From the NCBI RefSeq assembly GCF_000717175.1, contig NZ_JNYD01000025.1, positions 1 to 64,000 on the forward strand: a stretch of 64,000 nucleotides of DNA, read 5' to 3'. Source of the stretch: Pseudonocardia autotrophica (GTDB taxonomy: Bacteria; Actinomycetota; Actinomycetes; Mycobacteriales; Pseudonocardiaceae). Below the pieces are notes generated by a model, which had not been told where the DNA came from, made no database searches, and saw only the letters and a program-made list of their open reading frames with translations. Position 1 is the first letter of the stretch. Each line of letters opens with the position of its first letter. Positions 9,003 to 17,740 of this stretch are shown piece after piece. A program made the translations under genes and the position numbers.

Positions 9003-9803
9003 ATGATGGACGGGAGAATTGCTGAAGTGGCCGAAGCCGACTCCCCCGTCGCCGGCTCCACCAACGGATCGGCGGACAACGCCCTCAAGCTCGTATCGAT
9101 GCTGGGAGACCAGCAGCAACTCCGGGTGACCGATGTCAGTCGGCACCTCGGCGTCGCACGATCGACCGCTCATCGCCTCCTCCAGATCCTGCAGGCCCAT
9201 GGCTTCGTCGAGCAGGACAGGGAGACGCGTACGTACCGGGTCGGACCTGCGCTCGTGGCCCTGTCGATCTCGCTCGCCCGGGGTCACGATCTCGCGACCT
9301 TGGCCAGGCCCGTCATGACCGACCTGGTCGCTGAGCTGGGCGAGACCGTCCACCTCAGCGTCCTGCGCGGTACCGACATCGTCTTCCTCGAGTCGGTGGT
9401 CACCGAGCGGGCGGTGCGTGTCGGGGGGCGTGCCGGCATGACGCGCCCGGCCTACGCCACCGCGGCCGGGCGTGTCCTGCTCTCCGAGGTCGATCTCGAG
9501 GAGGTCCACCGCCTCTACCCACACACGCGACTGGAACCGTTGACCCCCCGGACGGTCTCCACACGCGCACAGCTCGACGAGTTGCTCGCCGCCGCGCGGA
9601 CTGCGGGGTACGCCGCGAGCATGGGAGAGAGCGAGCCAGAGGTCGCCACCGTGGCCGCCCCCGTACGCAGCAGCACCGGGAAGATCGTGAGTGCGATCGC
9701 CATCGCCGCCCCTCTGGCCCGCTTCGACGAGCACCAGATTCCCGATATCGCCGCGTCCCTCGTGCGGGCCGCCGGTCGACTCTCCCGTCTGCTCCCCCTC
9801 TGA
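9003..9803 (+). CDS. IclR family transcriptional regulator
   Basis: A 266-residue IclR protein. The N-terminal winged helix (LRVTDVSRHLGVARSTAHRL) is followed by the effector-binding domain with TAAGRVLLSEV and a C-terminal VAAPVR segment. IclR proteins often control aromatic catabolism. It probably governs the divergent promoter at 8071-8207. ATG 9003 or 9006 are both possible, and no strong ribosome-binding site separates them. Confidence 0.88.
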   Translation: MMDGRIAEVAEADSPVAGSTNGSADNALKLVSMLGDQQQLRVTDVSRHLGVARSTAHRLLQILQAHGFVEQDRETRTYRVGPALVALSISLARGHDLATLARPVMTDLVAELGETVHLSVLRGTDIVFLESVVTERAVRVGGRAGMTRPAYATAAGRVLLSEVDLEEVHRLYPHTRLEPLTPRTVSTRAQLDELLAAARTAGYAASMGESEPEVATVAAPVRSSTGKIVSAIAIAAPLARFDEHQIPDIAASLVRAAGRLSRLLPL

Positions 9804-9924
9804 GACCCTTCGCCGTCCGGGTCCCGGCTGTCGCGGGGGCCCGCGTCGCGCTCGGCGGCAGCGAGTCGTCAGGGTCGTGCGTCCGCCGCGCAGATCCCCC
9901 GAACCATGGTGGCGGCTGCAACGG

Positions 9925-10746
9925 TCAGCACTTCTCGATCTCCGCGACGTGCAGGCCGTCGTCGTGCCTCGTGGCGGGGAACTGGTCCCACAGCCGCGCC
10001 TCGTGCATCGGGAGAACCCGGCTGACGTTCTCGCCGACGAGCTCGAGCATCTCCTCGGTCACTCGGAGGCAGCGCTCGACGCTGCCCTGGACGCGACCGA
10101 TCGGCACCAGGGGTTGCGTGCCGTCGAGCCCGCCGAGGTTCTCGTACACATAGGCGACGTCGCCCGCGACGACCCACGGGCGCCCGTCTGCGCCGGTCAG
10201 GACGACGTACTGCGATCCCTCAGTGTGACTGGTGAACGCGGGGCGCACGGCGACGCGCGGGGTGACCTGCGCGGCGCCGTCGACCAGCCGAAGCCTGCCC
10301 GCGGCGCGTAGGCGGGCCAAGGTGGGCCCGGTGTCGGGGTCGAGACCCGCGCGCAGCCATTCGAGGCGCGGGGAAGCGGTCCACTTCACCGTCCAGTCCT
10401 CGACCTCCCGCTCCTGGATCCACACCGTGGCCGAAGGCAGCATCTCGACGGCGCCTGCGTGGTCGAAGTGGTGGTGGGTGAGAACGACGTCGGTGACGTC
10501 GGACGGGGCGAGGCCAATCCGGGCAAGCACGACGTCCAGGGGCTGGAAGTCGCTGATCCCCAGGTCGGCCATGAGGCCCCGGGTGTAGGCGTTGTCGTCG
10601 AACCCGCAGTCGACCATGACCACACGGTCCCCGTCCCGGACGACGAAGTAGCAGAACGGGAACTCGCGCGCGCCGCCCTCGGCCCCGTAGAGGATGGACG
10701 TGTCGGAGTGCGCGCGGGTCACCGCGTACTCGAGCGCCCAGATCAC
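9925..10746 (-). CDS. Metallo-beta-lactamase fold hydrolase (lactonase-like)
   Basis: A 273-residue MBL-fold hydrolase with the zinc motif HHHFDH at 91-96, downstream histidines in SHTEGSQ and an Asp in GDVAY. The architecture resembles N-acyl-homoserine lactone lactonases and related lactone hydrolases. Here it is more likely to open a catabolic lactone or ester. GTG 10746 overlaps the upstream dehydrogenase stop by 4 nt. It is third in the 12929-9925 operon with the MHS transporter and a beta-hydroxyacid dehydrogenase. Confidence 0.8.
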   Translation of the reverse strand: MIWALEYAVTRAHSDTSILYGAEGGAREFPFCYFVVRDGDRVVMVDCGFDDNAYTRGLMADLGISDFQPLDVVLARIGLAPSDVTDVVLTHHHFDHAGAVEMLPSATVWIQEREVEDWTVKWTASPRLEWLRAGLDPDTGPTLARLRAAGRLRLVDGAAQVTPRVAVRPAFTSHTEGSQYVVLTGADGRPWVVAGDVAYVYENLGGLDGTQPLVPIGRVQGSVERCLRVTEEMLELVGENVSRVLPMHEARLWDQFPATRHDDGLHVAEIEKC

Positions 10747-11576
10747 GGGGCGAGCCGCTTCACCAGGGCCGGCAGCTCGCGGGCGCCCGCGCTCGCGCGC
10801 CGGGTGACGTCGTCGGCCGCCACCCCGGCGTCGCGCATCGCCTCGTCGAAGATCTCCATGTCGAAGGCCTCGACGGCCGCGAGGTGCTCGACGGTCTCCG
10901 GGGTCACCATGGTGTTCAGCAGAGTCAGCGCGACGCTCGACGCGCTGCCGAGCTTCAGCACCTCGACGAGGCGCCGTGGCTGCAGCCCCATTCCGTCCGC
11001 GATCTCGACGAGCTCGGCGATGTTCGCCTGATTCATCATCAGAAGGATGTTGTTGAACAACTTGGCAGTCTGTCCGGCCCCGGCCCCGCCCAGGTGGACC
11101 ACATGCCGGGAGAAGGACCTGAAGACCGGTTCGCAGCGCGCCGCGACATCCGGGGACCCGCCGACCATCGTCGTGAGCCGGTGCTCGCGGGCGGCGGGAC
11201 GGCCGCCGCTCACCGGGGCGTCGAGTACGTGCACACCGGCCGCCGCACAGAACTCGGTGAGTCGGACGGCATTGGCGGGCGTCCCGGTGCCGTGGTTCAC
11301 CAGCACCGACCCCGCCCGCAGGCCCGGCAGGAGGAGGCTTGCCACCTCGAGCACGTCCTCGTCGGTGTTGACGCACATTCCGACCACCTCCGACGCGGCA
11401 GCGAGCTCGCCCGCCGAGCCGTGTCGGACGTGGGGGACATCGCGAAGCCCGTCGAGCGCCTCCGGCCGCCGGTCCCAGGTATGGAGCGTGAACCCGGCCT
11501 CGGCGACGGCAACGGCCATCGGCAGCCCCTGGTCGCCGAGACCGACGAATCCGACGTGCATTCCTTCGAAAGTCAC
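10743..11576 (-). CDS. NAD-binding beta-hydroxyacid dehydrogenase (HIBADH family), copy 1
   Basis: A 277-residue protein of the 3-hydroxyisobutyrate/6-phosphogluconate dehydrogenase family. It has the Rossmann loop GLGDQG, the substrate segment DAPVSGG and the catalytic Lys region GAGQTAKLFNN. The start is GTG 11576 with GGAGGG upstream. It lies between the MHS transporter (24 bp) and the MBL hydrolase (4-nt overlap), suggesting import, oxidation and hydrolysis of one substrate. Confidence 0.85.
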   Translation of the reverse strand: MTFEGMHVGFVGLGDQGLPMAVAVAEAGFTLHTWDRRPEALDGLRDVPHVRHGSAGELAAASEVVGMCVNTDEDVLEVASLLLPGLRAGSVLVNHGTGTPANAVRLTEFCAAAGVHVLDAPVSGGRPAAREHRLTTMVGGSPDVAARCEPVFRSFSRHVVHLGGAGAGQTAKLFNNILLMMNQANIAELVEIADGMGLQPRRLVEVLKLGSASSVALTLLNTMVTPETVEHLAAVEAFDMEIFDEAMRDAGVAADDVTRRASAGARELPALVKRLAP

Positions 11577-11600
11577 TGCGCTGCCCTCCCTGCGGCCGAG

Positions 11601-12929
11601 CTACACGGAACCAGCCGGGGAATCGGCTCGCAAACTGCGGATGAGCGCCGCGGAGACAAGGGTGAACAACGCGAGTACAGCTGCATAGATCGACAATGGG
11701 ATGGAGGTCGTGAAACCGCCGTAGAGGGCCGTCGCGATGATCGGCGCGAAAGCGCCGCCGAAGATTCCGCCGAGCCCGTAGGTGACGGAGGCGCCACTGA
11801 AGCGGACCGCGGCCGGAAAGGCCTCGGCGACGAGCGCGGGAACGGGCCCGTTGCCCACGCCGATGAGGATTCCGAGAACCACGCAGGACACGCCGATGAG
11901 CACCACCGAGCCCGTGTCGATCAGGGCGTAGAAGACGAACGCCCAGACGACCCAGATGGCGCTCGCGGTCATCACCACGCGCTTGCGCCCGACCCGCTCG
12001 GCCAGTGACGCACCCGCGTAGACCGCCGCCGCCCAGGCGACGGAGGTGATCACGACGATGGCGAGCATCGCGCTCGGCGAGGCCAGCTTCTTGAGGGCCA
12101 CGTAGCTCACGCTGAAGACGAGCAGGATGTTGCCGAGCCCCGAGCAGCCGATGTTGACGCCGGTGGCGAGCAGCAGCGAGCCCGGGTGCCTGCGCACCAC
12201 GTCGACCAGCGGCATCTTGCGTACCTCGCCACGCTCCTTGACCTCCGCGAACTCCGGGCTCTCCCCGATGCGAACGCGGATGAACAGGCCCACCCCGACG
12301 AGCACCACGCTGAGCAGGAAGGGAATCCGCCACGCCCAGTCGGCGAACGCCTCGGCGCTCGTCAGGAGTCGGACGATGAGGAAGACCCCGCTCGAGAGGA
12401 AGATGCCGATCGGCAGCCCGATCTGGGGGAAGGCGGCGTAGAGCGTCCGGCGGTTCGGCGGCGCGTGCTCCAGCGACATGAGGACCGCACCGCCCCACTC
12501 GCCGCCCACCGCGAAGCCCTGCAGGAAGCGCAGCACGACCAGGATGAGCGGGGCGGCGATGCCGATCGTGGCGTAGGTGGGCAGCAAGCCGATCGCGAAG
12601 GTGGCCAGCCCCATCATCAGCACGGACAGCAGCAGGATCCGCTTGCGCCCGATGCGGTCGCCGACGTGACCCATCACCGCCGCTCCGATGGGACGGGCGA
12701 CGAAGCCGACGGCGAAGGTGGAGAAGGCGGCCAGGGTGCCGACCGTCGGCGACACGCTCGGAAAGAACTGCGGCGCGAACACCAGGCCGGCGGCGGTCCC
12801 GTAGATGAAGAAGTCGTACCACTCGATCGAGGTGCCGATGAGACCGGCGAATGCCACCTTCGATGCCTTGGCGGAGTCGGCGGCGTCGGCCGCCCGCGTC
12901 TCACCCGCCGAGCCGGAAACGGTGTCCAT
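11601..12929 (-). CDS. MHS-family MFS metabolite:proton symporter, copy 1
   Basis: A 442-residue twelve-helix transporter of the metabolite:H+ symporter subgroup (ProP, ShiA, KgtP). It shows the family signatures EWYDFFIYG near helix 1, GDRIGRK in the 2-3 loop and VGGEWGG in helix 5. The likely substrate is a carboxylate or betaine. AAGGAG precedes ATG 12929. A class A operator lies about 120 bp upstream, so this operon probably shares regulation with the gentisate genes. Confidence 0.88.
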   Translation of the reverse strand: MDTVSGSAGETRAADAADSAKASKVAFAGLIGTSIEWYDFFIYGTAAGLVFAPQFFPSVSPTVGTLAAFSTFAVGFVARPIGAAVMGHVGDRIGRKRILLLSVLMMGLATFAIGLLPTYATIGIAAPLILVVLRFLQGFAVGGEWGGAVLMSLEHAPPNRRTLYAAFPQIGLPIGIFLSSGVFLIVRLLTSAEAFADWAWRIPFLLSVVLVGVGLFIRVRIGESPEFAEVKERGEVRKMPLVDVVRRHPGSLLLATGVNIGCSGLGNILLVFSVSYVALKKLASPSAMLAIVVITSVAWAAAVYAGASLAERVGRKRVVMTASAIWVVWAFVFYALIDTGSVVLIGVSCVVLGILIGVGNGPVPALVAEAFPAAVRFSGASVTYGLGGIFGGAFAPIIATALYGGFTTSIPLSIYAAVLALFTLVSAALIRSLRADSPAGSV

Positions 12930-13047
12930 CGAATCTCCTTTGATCGGTCAAGACAGGCCCAGCGGGCCATCTTCCTTCGGCGAGCTCGATCCGCCGAACC
13001 CGTGACCGACGCCCACTCCGGCGTCATACGGTGATCACTCTCCGCCA

Positions 13048-13069
13048 GGTGCTCAGTACACTGAGCATC
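13048..13069. promoter_or_regulatory. Class A palindrome, copy 2
   Basis: GGTGCTCAG-TACA-CTGAGCATC, one mismatch from the class A consensus, about 120 bp upstream of the MHS transporter operon. GTGCCTCAGAT at 13083-13093 begins 13 bp beyond it, the same distance as at copy 1, so the shared unit is larger than the palindrome. It is probably the binding site of a dimeric repressor. Confidence 0.65.
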
Positions 13070-13338
13070 TTCCCGATGAATTGTGCCTCAGATCGCTCGA
13101 AAGGGAAAGAGCGGAATGGAACATCGCCGGCAGCGCCCGGACGCCCGTGGGCGGGCCGAGGTGTCGACGCCCCGGTTCGCCCGCCCAGGCCCGGTCGACC
13201 GCCAGGGGCTGCGCAGCAGTGGTCTGAGGCGGTCGTCTGCTCTGGACCCAGGTCGTCGGGCAGCGCGCAGCCTCCCACGCGGGCGCCTCCTCAGTTGTCG
13301 TCATCGAGTCGCTTCGACCGGCACGGGAAGAGACTTGC

Positions 13339-13354
13339 GACAGGTAAGCCTGTC
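13339..13354. promoter_or_regulatory. Class B palindrome, copy 2
   Basis: GACAGG-TAAG-CCTGTC is a perfect 6-bp-arm palindrome. It lies 137 bp upstream of the flavin reductase start. TTGCGA (13335) on the plus strand and TTGACA (13360-13355) on the minus strand are candidate -35 elements, but no good -10 follows either. The match to the other class B sites supports a role as operator for the flavin reductase/MarR unit. Confidence 0.55.
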
Positions 13355-13490
13355 TGTCAAGGTTCTCCGGCGGCCGCGGTGCGAGAGCGGGTCCGCGCGC
13401 CACCACGGCCCCGGCACGCACCTTCTTCGCCGTGCACCGAACGTCCCCCGCGCGGTCCCACCACCGCCACGAGTGCCCCGAGGTGAGCAG

Positions 13491-14036
13491 ATGACGACGA
13501 CGAGCAACGGATTCGGCAAGGGGGTGCACGCGCTCGCTCCCGCGCTACCGGGATCGGCGGAGGTGCGCACCGTCTTCGGCCGCTACGCGGCGGCCGTCGG
13601 CGCCCTCTGTGCCGTGGTCGACGGACGGCCGATCGGCCTGGTGGCGACGTCGCTGGCGGTGGGGGCGTCCTTTGACCCGCCGATGATCACGTTCTCGTGC
13701 CGGAAGGAGTCGACCACCTGGCCGATGCTGCGGACGGCGCCCCGGATCGGGGTATCCGTGCTCGGGCAGGGGCAGGCGGCGGTGTGCACCCGGATCGCCG
13801 GGCCCGCGGCCGATCGGTTCCGCGGTCTGGACCTGTACGAGACCGCCGAGGGTGCGCTGTTCGTCAAGTACGCGATGACCTGGCTGGACTGTCGGATCTC
13901 GGCGGAGATGGAGGTCGGCGACCACGCCGTGGTGGTGCTGGAGCTCATCGAGGTTGGCCACGACCTCGCGACCGAGCCCCTGATCTTCCTCGACGGCGAG
14001 TTCCCGGCCCTGCGGCGGCGCTCGACGGCCGTCTGA
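13491..14036 (+). CDS. Flavin reductase family protein (FMN-binding split barrel)
   Basis: A 181-residue NAD(P)H:flavin reductase of the HpaC/DszD family. It shows GRYAAAVGALCAVVDG, the TSLAVGASFDPPM flavin-binding strand, and TWPMLR. It supplies FMNH2/FADH2 to the luciferase-like monooxygenases, of which the window holds four. ATG 13491 follows GAGGTGAG. It is followed after 60 bp by MarR on the same strand. A class B site lies upstream, linking it to the demethylation regulon. Confidence 0.85.
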   Translation: MTTTSNGFGKGVHALAPALPGSAEVRTVFGRYAAAVGALCAVVDGRPIGLVATSLAVGASFDPPMITFSCRKESTTWPMLRTAPRIGVSVLGQGQAAVCTRIAGPAADRFRGLDLYETAEGALFVKYAMTWLDCRISAEMEVGDHAVVVLELIEVGHDLATEPLIFLDGEFPALRRRSTAV

Positions 14037-14083
14037 CGGCTGTACGGTCGCGGTGCGGCACCCCCGTCCATGCCGCGGCCTCC

Positions 14084-14098
14084 TACACTGCGCAGTGT
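14084..14098 (+). promoter_or_regulatory. Palindrome overlapping the -10 of the MarR gene
   Basis: ACACTGCGCAGTGT (14085-14098) is a perfect 14-bp palindrome. TACACT (14084-14089) within it is a good actinobacterial -10, and the in-frame GTG 14097 would sit at the expected transcription start. This suggests a leaderless, autoregulated MarR gene. The motif differs from classes A and B. Confidence 0.5.
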
Positions 14099-14579
14099 GC
14101 TGGGGGATGCTGCGGGGACCGCTCGAGAAGACGGTCGGGCCGAACCGCTGCAGCTGGGCGACCACCCGGGCCACCTCATCCGCAGGCTCCAGCAGGCCCA
14201 CAAGCTCCTCTGGTCGAAGAACGTCGAGGCGGACCTGACGTCCTCGCAGTTCGCGGTGCTCAATGTCCTGCAGCTGCGGCCGAACATCGACCAGAAGACC
14301 CTCGGCGACCACGTCGGGATGGATCGCACCACGATCGGCCAGATCGTGAACCGGCTCGTCCGTGCCGGGCTCGTGGTGAAGATTCGGGACTTCGAGGACA
14401 CCCGGCGGAACGTCCTGCGGCTCAGCCCGCGCGGTCGCGACCTGCTCTTCGCCACACTCCCCGCCGCCTCGACGGTGAGCGAGCAGCTCATCGCGGACCT
14501 CGACGAGCGGGACCGCCGGGAGCTGCTCAGGATCCTTAACATCCTCGTGCGGGCGCACCACGACCCCGTCGATCCCTGA
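14097..14579 (+). CDS. MarR family transcriptional regulator, copy 1
   Basis: A winged-helix MarR protein of 160 residues. The DNA-binding core runs through TSSQFAVLNVLQ, KTLGDHVGMDRTTIG and the wing DTRRNVLRLSPRG. GTG 14097 is preferred to ATG 14070 because a -10-like TACACT and a palindrome lie between them, giving a probable leaderless message. Its 3' end overlaps the convergent pabBC-like gene by 44 nt. It probably represses its own gene and perhaps nearby catabolic genes. Confidence 0.82.
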   Translation: MLGDAAGTAREDGRAEPLQLGDHPGHLIRRLQQAHKLLWSKNVEADLTSSQFAVLNVLQLRPNIDQKTLGDHVGMDRTTIGQIVNRLVRAGLVVKIRDFEDTRRNVLRLSPRGRDLLFATLPAASTVSEQLIADLDERDRRELLRILNILVRAHHDPVDP

Positions 14580-16332
14580 CCGGGGCCCGCCGGGGCTCGA
14601 CCCGCGCCGGGCACGCGCCGCGCAGCGAGCTGAGCAGGACCACCGCTTCGGCGGACCTGAGGTCCGCGGGAGTCAGGACCCGTTCGTGCAGCAGGCCGGC
14701 GTCGATCCGCCGGGCCCGCTCCGTGCCGGGCAGGCACCCGCTGCGCAGCGGGGGCGTCCACCACCGCCCGTCGCAGCGCACGGCGACCGTCGCGCGGGTC
14801 GCGCCGACGACCTCCCCGGCGCGGTCGACGACGACGACGTCGTCGACGTCGGGCCGGCACAGACGTCGGCGCCGGTACTCCTCGCGCCACGAGGTCGAGT
14901 GACGGAACCACCAGGCCGTCGGGTCCACCGGGTCGTCGTCGACGGCCACGGTGAGCGGCATCCCCCAGGTCGGCGCCGGGGCGAGGTCGATGCCGACATG
15001 GCCGTCCCGGAACAGCCGCAGCCGCACACGCCGCGGGTCGTCACCCTCGCCGCGCAGGCCCTCGACCAGCCGGGTCTCGACGTGCTCGCGGTCGAAGGCG
15101 AAGCCGAGCTCCTCAGCCGAGGCGGCCAGCCGCCGCAGGTGCAGCTCCCGGTTGCGCAACCCGCGGCCGGGTACCAGTCGCATCGTCTCGATCAGGTGCA
15201 GCTCTCCGCGCCCGGACAGGATGGAGGTCTTGGTGAGCACCTCGCGGTGTTCGGCTGCGGGGCTCGAGCTCCAGGTGACACCGCTGCCCGTGCCGTACTC
15301 GGCCGCTCCGGTCAGGGTGTCGACGACGGCGGTGCGGATCGCGACGCCGAAACGCGCCGTGACGGGCTCCGACGCGGGGCCGAGCCAGCCGATCGCGCCA
15401 CAGTAGACCCCGCGCGGGGTGTCCTCGAGTTCGGCGATCAGGGCCATGGTCGACGGCTTCGGCGCGCCCGTCACGGAGCCGCAGGGGAATAGGGCGGTGA
15501 ACAGCTCGACCAGCCCGGTACCGGGGCGCACGGTGGCGGTGACGTCCGAGGTCATCTGCAGCACGGTCCCGTACCGCTCGACCGTGAGCAGCCGCGGGGC
15601 CCGGACGGTACCCACCTCGGCGACCTGCGAAATGTCGTTGCGCAGCAGGTCGACGATCATGACGTTCTCGGCACGCTCCTTGGGGTCCGCCCGTAGCCAA
15701 CGGGCCCGGGCCAGGTCCTCCGCGGCGCTCTGGCCGCGAGCCGCCGTGCCCTTCATCGGGCGCATCAGCACGTTGTCGCCGCGGCGCTCGAAGAACAGCT
15801 CAGGGCTCGCGCTCACCACGGCGAAGCGCCCGAGGTCGAGGTGGGCGTTGTAGGAGCCGCGCTGGGCGAGCGCGAGGTCGCGGTAGAGCGCCGCCGGGTC
15901 CCCGGCGACCTGTCCGCGCATCCGTACGGTGAGATTGGTCTGGTAGGTCTCGCCCGCGGCGATGCGGCTGCGGACGACGTCGACCGCCCGGCGGTGGCCG
16001 GCCGAGGTCCAGTCCGGGGTCCAGGCCGCGCGGTACCCGTCGCCCAGGCGGCCCGCGATGACCGGGACGGACTCCGGGGGCCCGGTTACGCCGAAGAACA
16101 CCAGCGGCGGTCCTGCGGGATCCGGCGGGGTCACCGCCAGCCCGGTACCCAGCCCCGCCGCCGCCTCGTAGGCGACGTACCCGTAGGCCCAGGCCCCGCG
16201 CTCCGTCGCCTCGGCGACGGCGGCCAGCACCGGCACGACCTCCTCAGGCCTCCGGGCGACCAGGCACCGCTCGGGTGCGCCGAACCGCAGCCCGCGGCCC
16301 GCCTGCAGGTCGTCGAACCGCGCGCCGGTCAC
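14536..16332 (-). CDS. pabB: Aminodeoxychorismate synthase component I fused to a PabC-like domain
   Basis: A 598-residue fusion. Residues 1-375 are the chorismate-utilising PabB domain with PMKGTAARG (192-200), whose Lys194 fits the PabB nucleophile, DLLRNDISQV and GSVTGAPK. Residues 378-598 resemble aminodeoxychorismate lyase (PabC), for p-aminobenzoate synthesis. Where relatives have HKTT with the PLP lysine, this copy reads HSTS (478-481), so the lyase half may be inactive. GTG 16332 overlaps the folC stop by 4 nt. It is last in the folate operon. Confidence 0.85.
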   Translation of the reverse strand: MTGARFDDLQAGRGLRFGAPERCLVARRPEEVVPVLAAVAEATERGAWAYGYVAYEAAAGLGTGLAVTPPDPAGPPLVFFGVTGPPESVPVIAGRLGDGYRAAWTPDWTSAGHRRAVDVVRSRIAAGETYQTNLTVRMRGQVAGDPAALYRDLALAQRGSYNAHLDLGRFAVVSASPELFFERRGDNVLMRPMKGTAARGQSAAEDLARARWLRADPKERAENVMIVDLLRNDISQVAEVGTVRAPRLLTVERYGTVLQMTSDVTATVRPGTGLVELFTALFPCGSVTGAPKPSTMALIAELEDTPRGVYCGAIGWLGPASEPVTARFGVAIRTAVVDTLTGAAEYGTGSGVTWSSSPAAEHREVLTKTSILSGRGELHLIETMRLVPGRGLRNRELHLRRLAASAEELGFAFDREHVETRLVEGLRGEGDDPRRVRLRLFRDGHVGIDLAPAPTWGMPLTVAVDDDPVDPTAWWFRHSTSWREEYRRRRLCRPDVDDVVVVDRAGEVVGATRATVAVRCDGRWWTPPLRSGCLPGTERARRIDAGLLHERVLTPADLRSAEAVVLLSSLRGACPARVEPRRAPVRDRRGRGAPARGC

Positions 16333-17732
16333 CCGGTGCTCGCCGCGGCAGGCTCCGTGACGTCGTGGAGCGCCGAGAGCAGGTGGAACGACCCGCCCGC
16401 CACCAGCGGCACCTCGGGCGCGGTCGCGGCGCACGCCCGAGCAAGAGCGACGACCGGGTCCCGCTCCACGACGGCGCGCAGACCGGCGGCCCGGGCCGCG
16501 GCCGCGACCTCGTCGGCCGGGCGGGAGCGGACGGCCGGGTGGTCGCCGCCCTCGGTCGCGAACTCGGTCGCGACCACGAGACCGGCGGCAGGCGCCATCG
16601 CCCGCACCGCCTCGTCGAGCCGCTTGTCCGGTTTGAGCGCGAGCACCCAGGTCGCACGCCGCCCCGGGTGCACCTGCGCCAGAGTCGCGGCGACCGCGGC
16701 GAGCTTCATCGCGTTGTGGGCGCCGTCGACGACGATCGTCCGGCCGGCGTAGCTGCGGCGCTCGAACCGGCCCGGTAGCGCAGCGCGCGCCAGGCCCTGG
16801 CGCACGGCGTCGGCATCGATCCACCACCCGTCGCGGCAGGCGAGCTCCTCCACCGCCCGCAGCGCGAGCAGGGCGTTTCCGGCCTGGTGTCGGCCGGTCA
16901 GGCCGAGCGGGAGGCGGCCGCCGTCCGCGGTCCGCAGGACGGTCGTGTGCCGCTCGGTCACGGCCGCGCTCACGGCGGCCGCGGTGTCGACGACCGCGAG
17001 GCTCGCCCGCCGCCGGGCCGCGGCACCGGCGATGACCGCGTCGATCTCGGGCCCGTTGCTCGCGCTGACGACCCGGCCGCCGTGGGCGATGATGCCCGCC
17101 TTCTGCGCCGCGATCCCCAGCAGGCCCTCCCCCAGCACCTCGGTGTGATCGAGGCCGATCGCGGTGAGGACGGCGAGCTTGTCCCGGCGTCCGATGACGT
17201 TCGTCGAGTCGTGCCGCCCGCCGATGCCGGTCTCGATGACGCTGTAGTCGACGCGGTCCGCGAACAGCCCGAACGCGACCGCGTTGGTGATCTCGAAGAA
17301 GCTCGGCCGCCCGTGGCTCGACCGCTCCAGCGCCGCGACCGCGGGGCGGACCCGGTCGAGCTCGGCGACGAGGAGCTCGGGCGAGGCCGGTCGGCCGTCG
17401 ATGCGGAAGCGTTCCCGCAGGCTGTAGGCGTGGGGGGACAGGTGGCTGCCGACCGTGAATCCGTGAGCGCGCAGGAGCTCCGCGACGAAGGTGCACACCG
17501 ACCCCTTGCCCGCCGTGCCCGCCACGTGGACCGTCGGGGCGGCGTCCTGGGGGTCGCCGAGCAGGCGCAGGAGCAGGCGGGCCCGGGCGGTGCCCACCGG
17601 CCTGCGCGGGCCGCCGGCGGGTGCTGCGGGGGTGAGGGCGTAGAGGTAGCGAACGGCGTCGCGGTAGCGCTGCGCCGTGTCGTCCGTGCGGGTGCCGCCT
17701 GCCGCCGGGACCCCGCCAGTCCCGTCGAGCAT
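16329..17732 (-). CDS. folC: Folylpolyglutamate/dihydrofolate synthase
   Basis: A 467-residue Mur-ligase-family enzyme adding glutamate to folates, which retains them in the cell and raises affinity for folate enzymes. The ATP loop is GTAGKGS (72-78). Other family segments are SPHAYSLRERFRI, GLDHTEVLG, and VVDGAHNAMK for the C-terminal domain. ATG 17732 lies 8 bp after the preceding gene, with no strong ribosome-binding site. Its place between a decarboxylase-like gene and pabB makes this a dedicated folate-supply operon, probably additional to a housekeeping copy elsewhere. Confidence 0.9.
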   Translation of the reverse strand: MLDGTGGVPAAGGTRTDDTAQRYRDAVRYLYALTPAAPAGGPRRPVGTARARLLLRLLGDPQDAAPTVHVAGTAGKGSVCTFVAELLRAHGFTVGSHLSPHAYSLRERFRIDGRPASPELLVAELDRVRPAVAALERSSHGRPSFFEITNAVAFGLFADRVDYSVIETGIGGRHDSTNVIGRRDKLAVLTAIGLDHTEVLGEGLLGIAAQKAGIIAHGGRVVSASNGPEIDAVIAGAAARRRASLAVVDTAAAVSAAVTERHTTVLRTADGGRLPLGLTGRHQAGNALLALRAVEELACRDGWWIDADAVRQGLARAALPGRFERRSYAGRTIVVDGAHNAMKLAAVAATLAQVHPGRRATWVLALKPDKRLDEAVRAMAPAAGLVVATEFATEGGDHPAVRSRPADEVAAAARAAGLRAVVERDPVVALARACAATAPEVPLVAGGSFHLLSALHDVTEPAAASTG

Positions 17733-17740
17733 CGTGTTGC

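Larger units (their letters stand above)
12930..13490. other. Intergenic region carrying both operator classes
   Basis: This 561-bp region separates the MHS operon (minus) from flavin reductase (plus). It holds class A copy 2 at 13048-13069, the GTGCCTCAGAT element at 13083-13093 and a perfect class B palindrome at 13339-13354. Short frames on both strands are not convincing genes. One minus-strand ATG at 13304 lies about 35 bp from the class B site, so a decayed gene start is possible. Confidence 0.5.

Noticed and set aside
9925..12822. A 965-codon open frame on the minus strand
   Set aside because: Only its last 273 codons (from GTG 10746) encode a recognisable protein; the rest is an Arg/Gly-rich shadow of the MHS transporter and dehydrogenase genes.
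13053..13304. A minus-strand gene starting at ATG 13304 beside a class B site
   Set aside because: The translated product resembles no family and runs through the class A operator; at most it is a decayed gene start.
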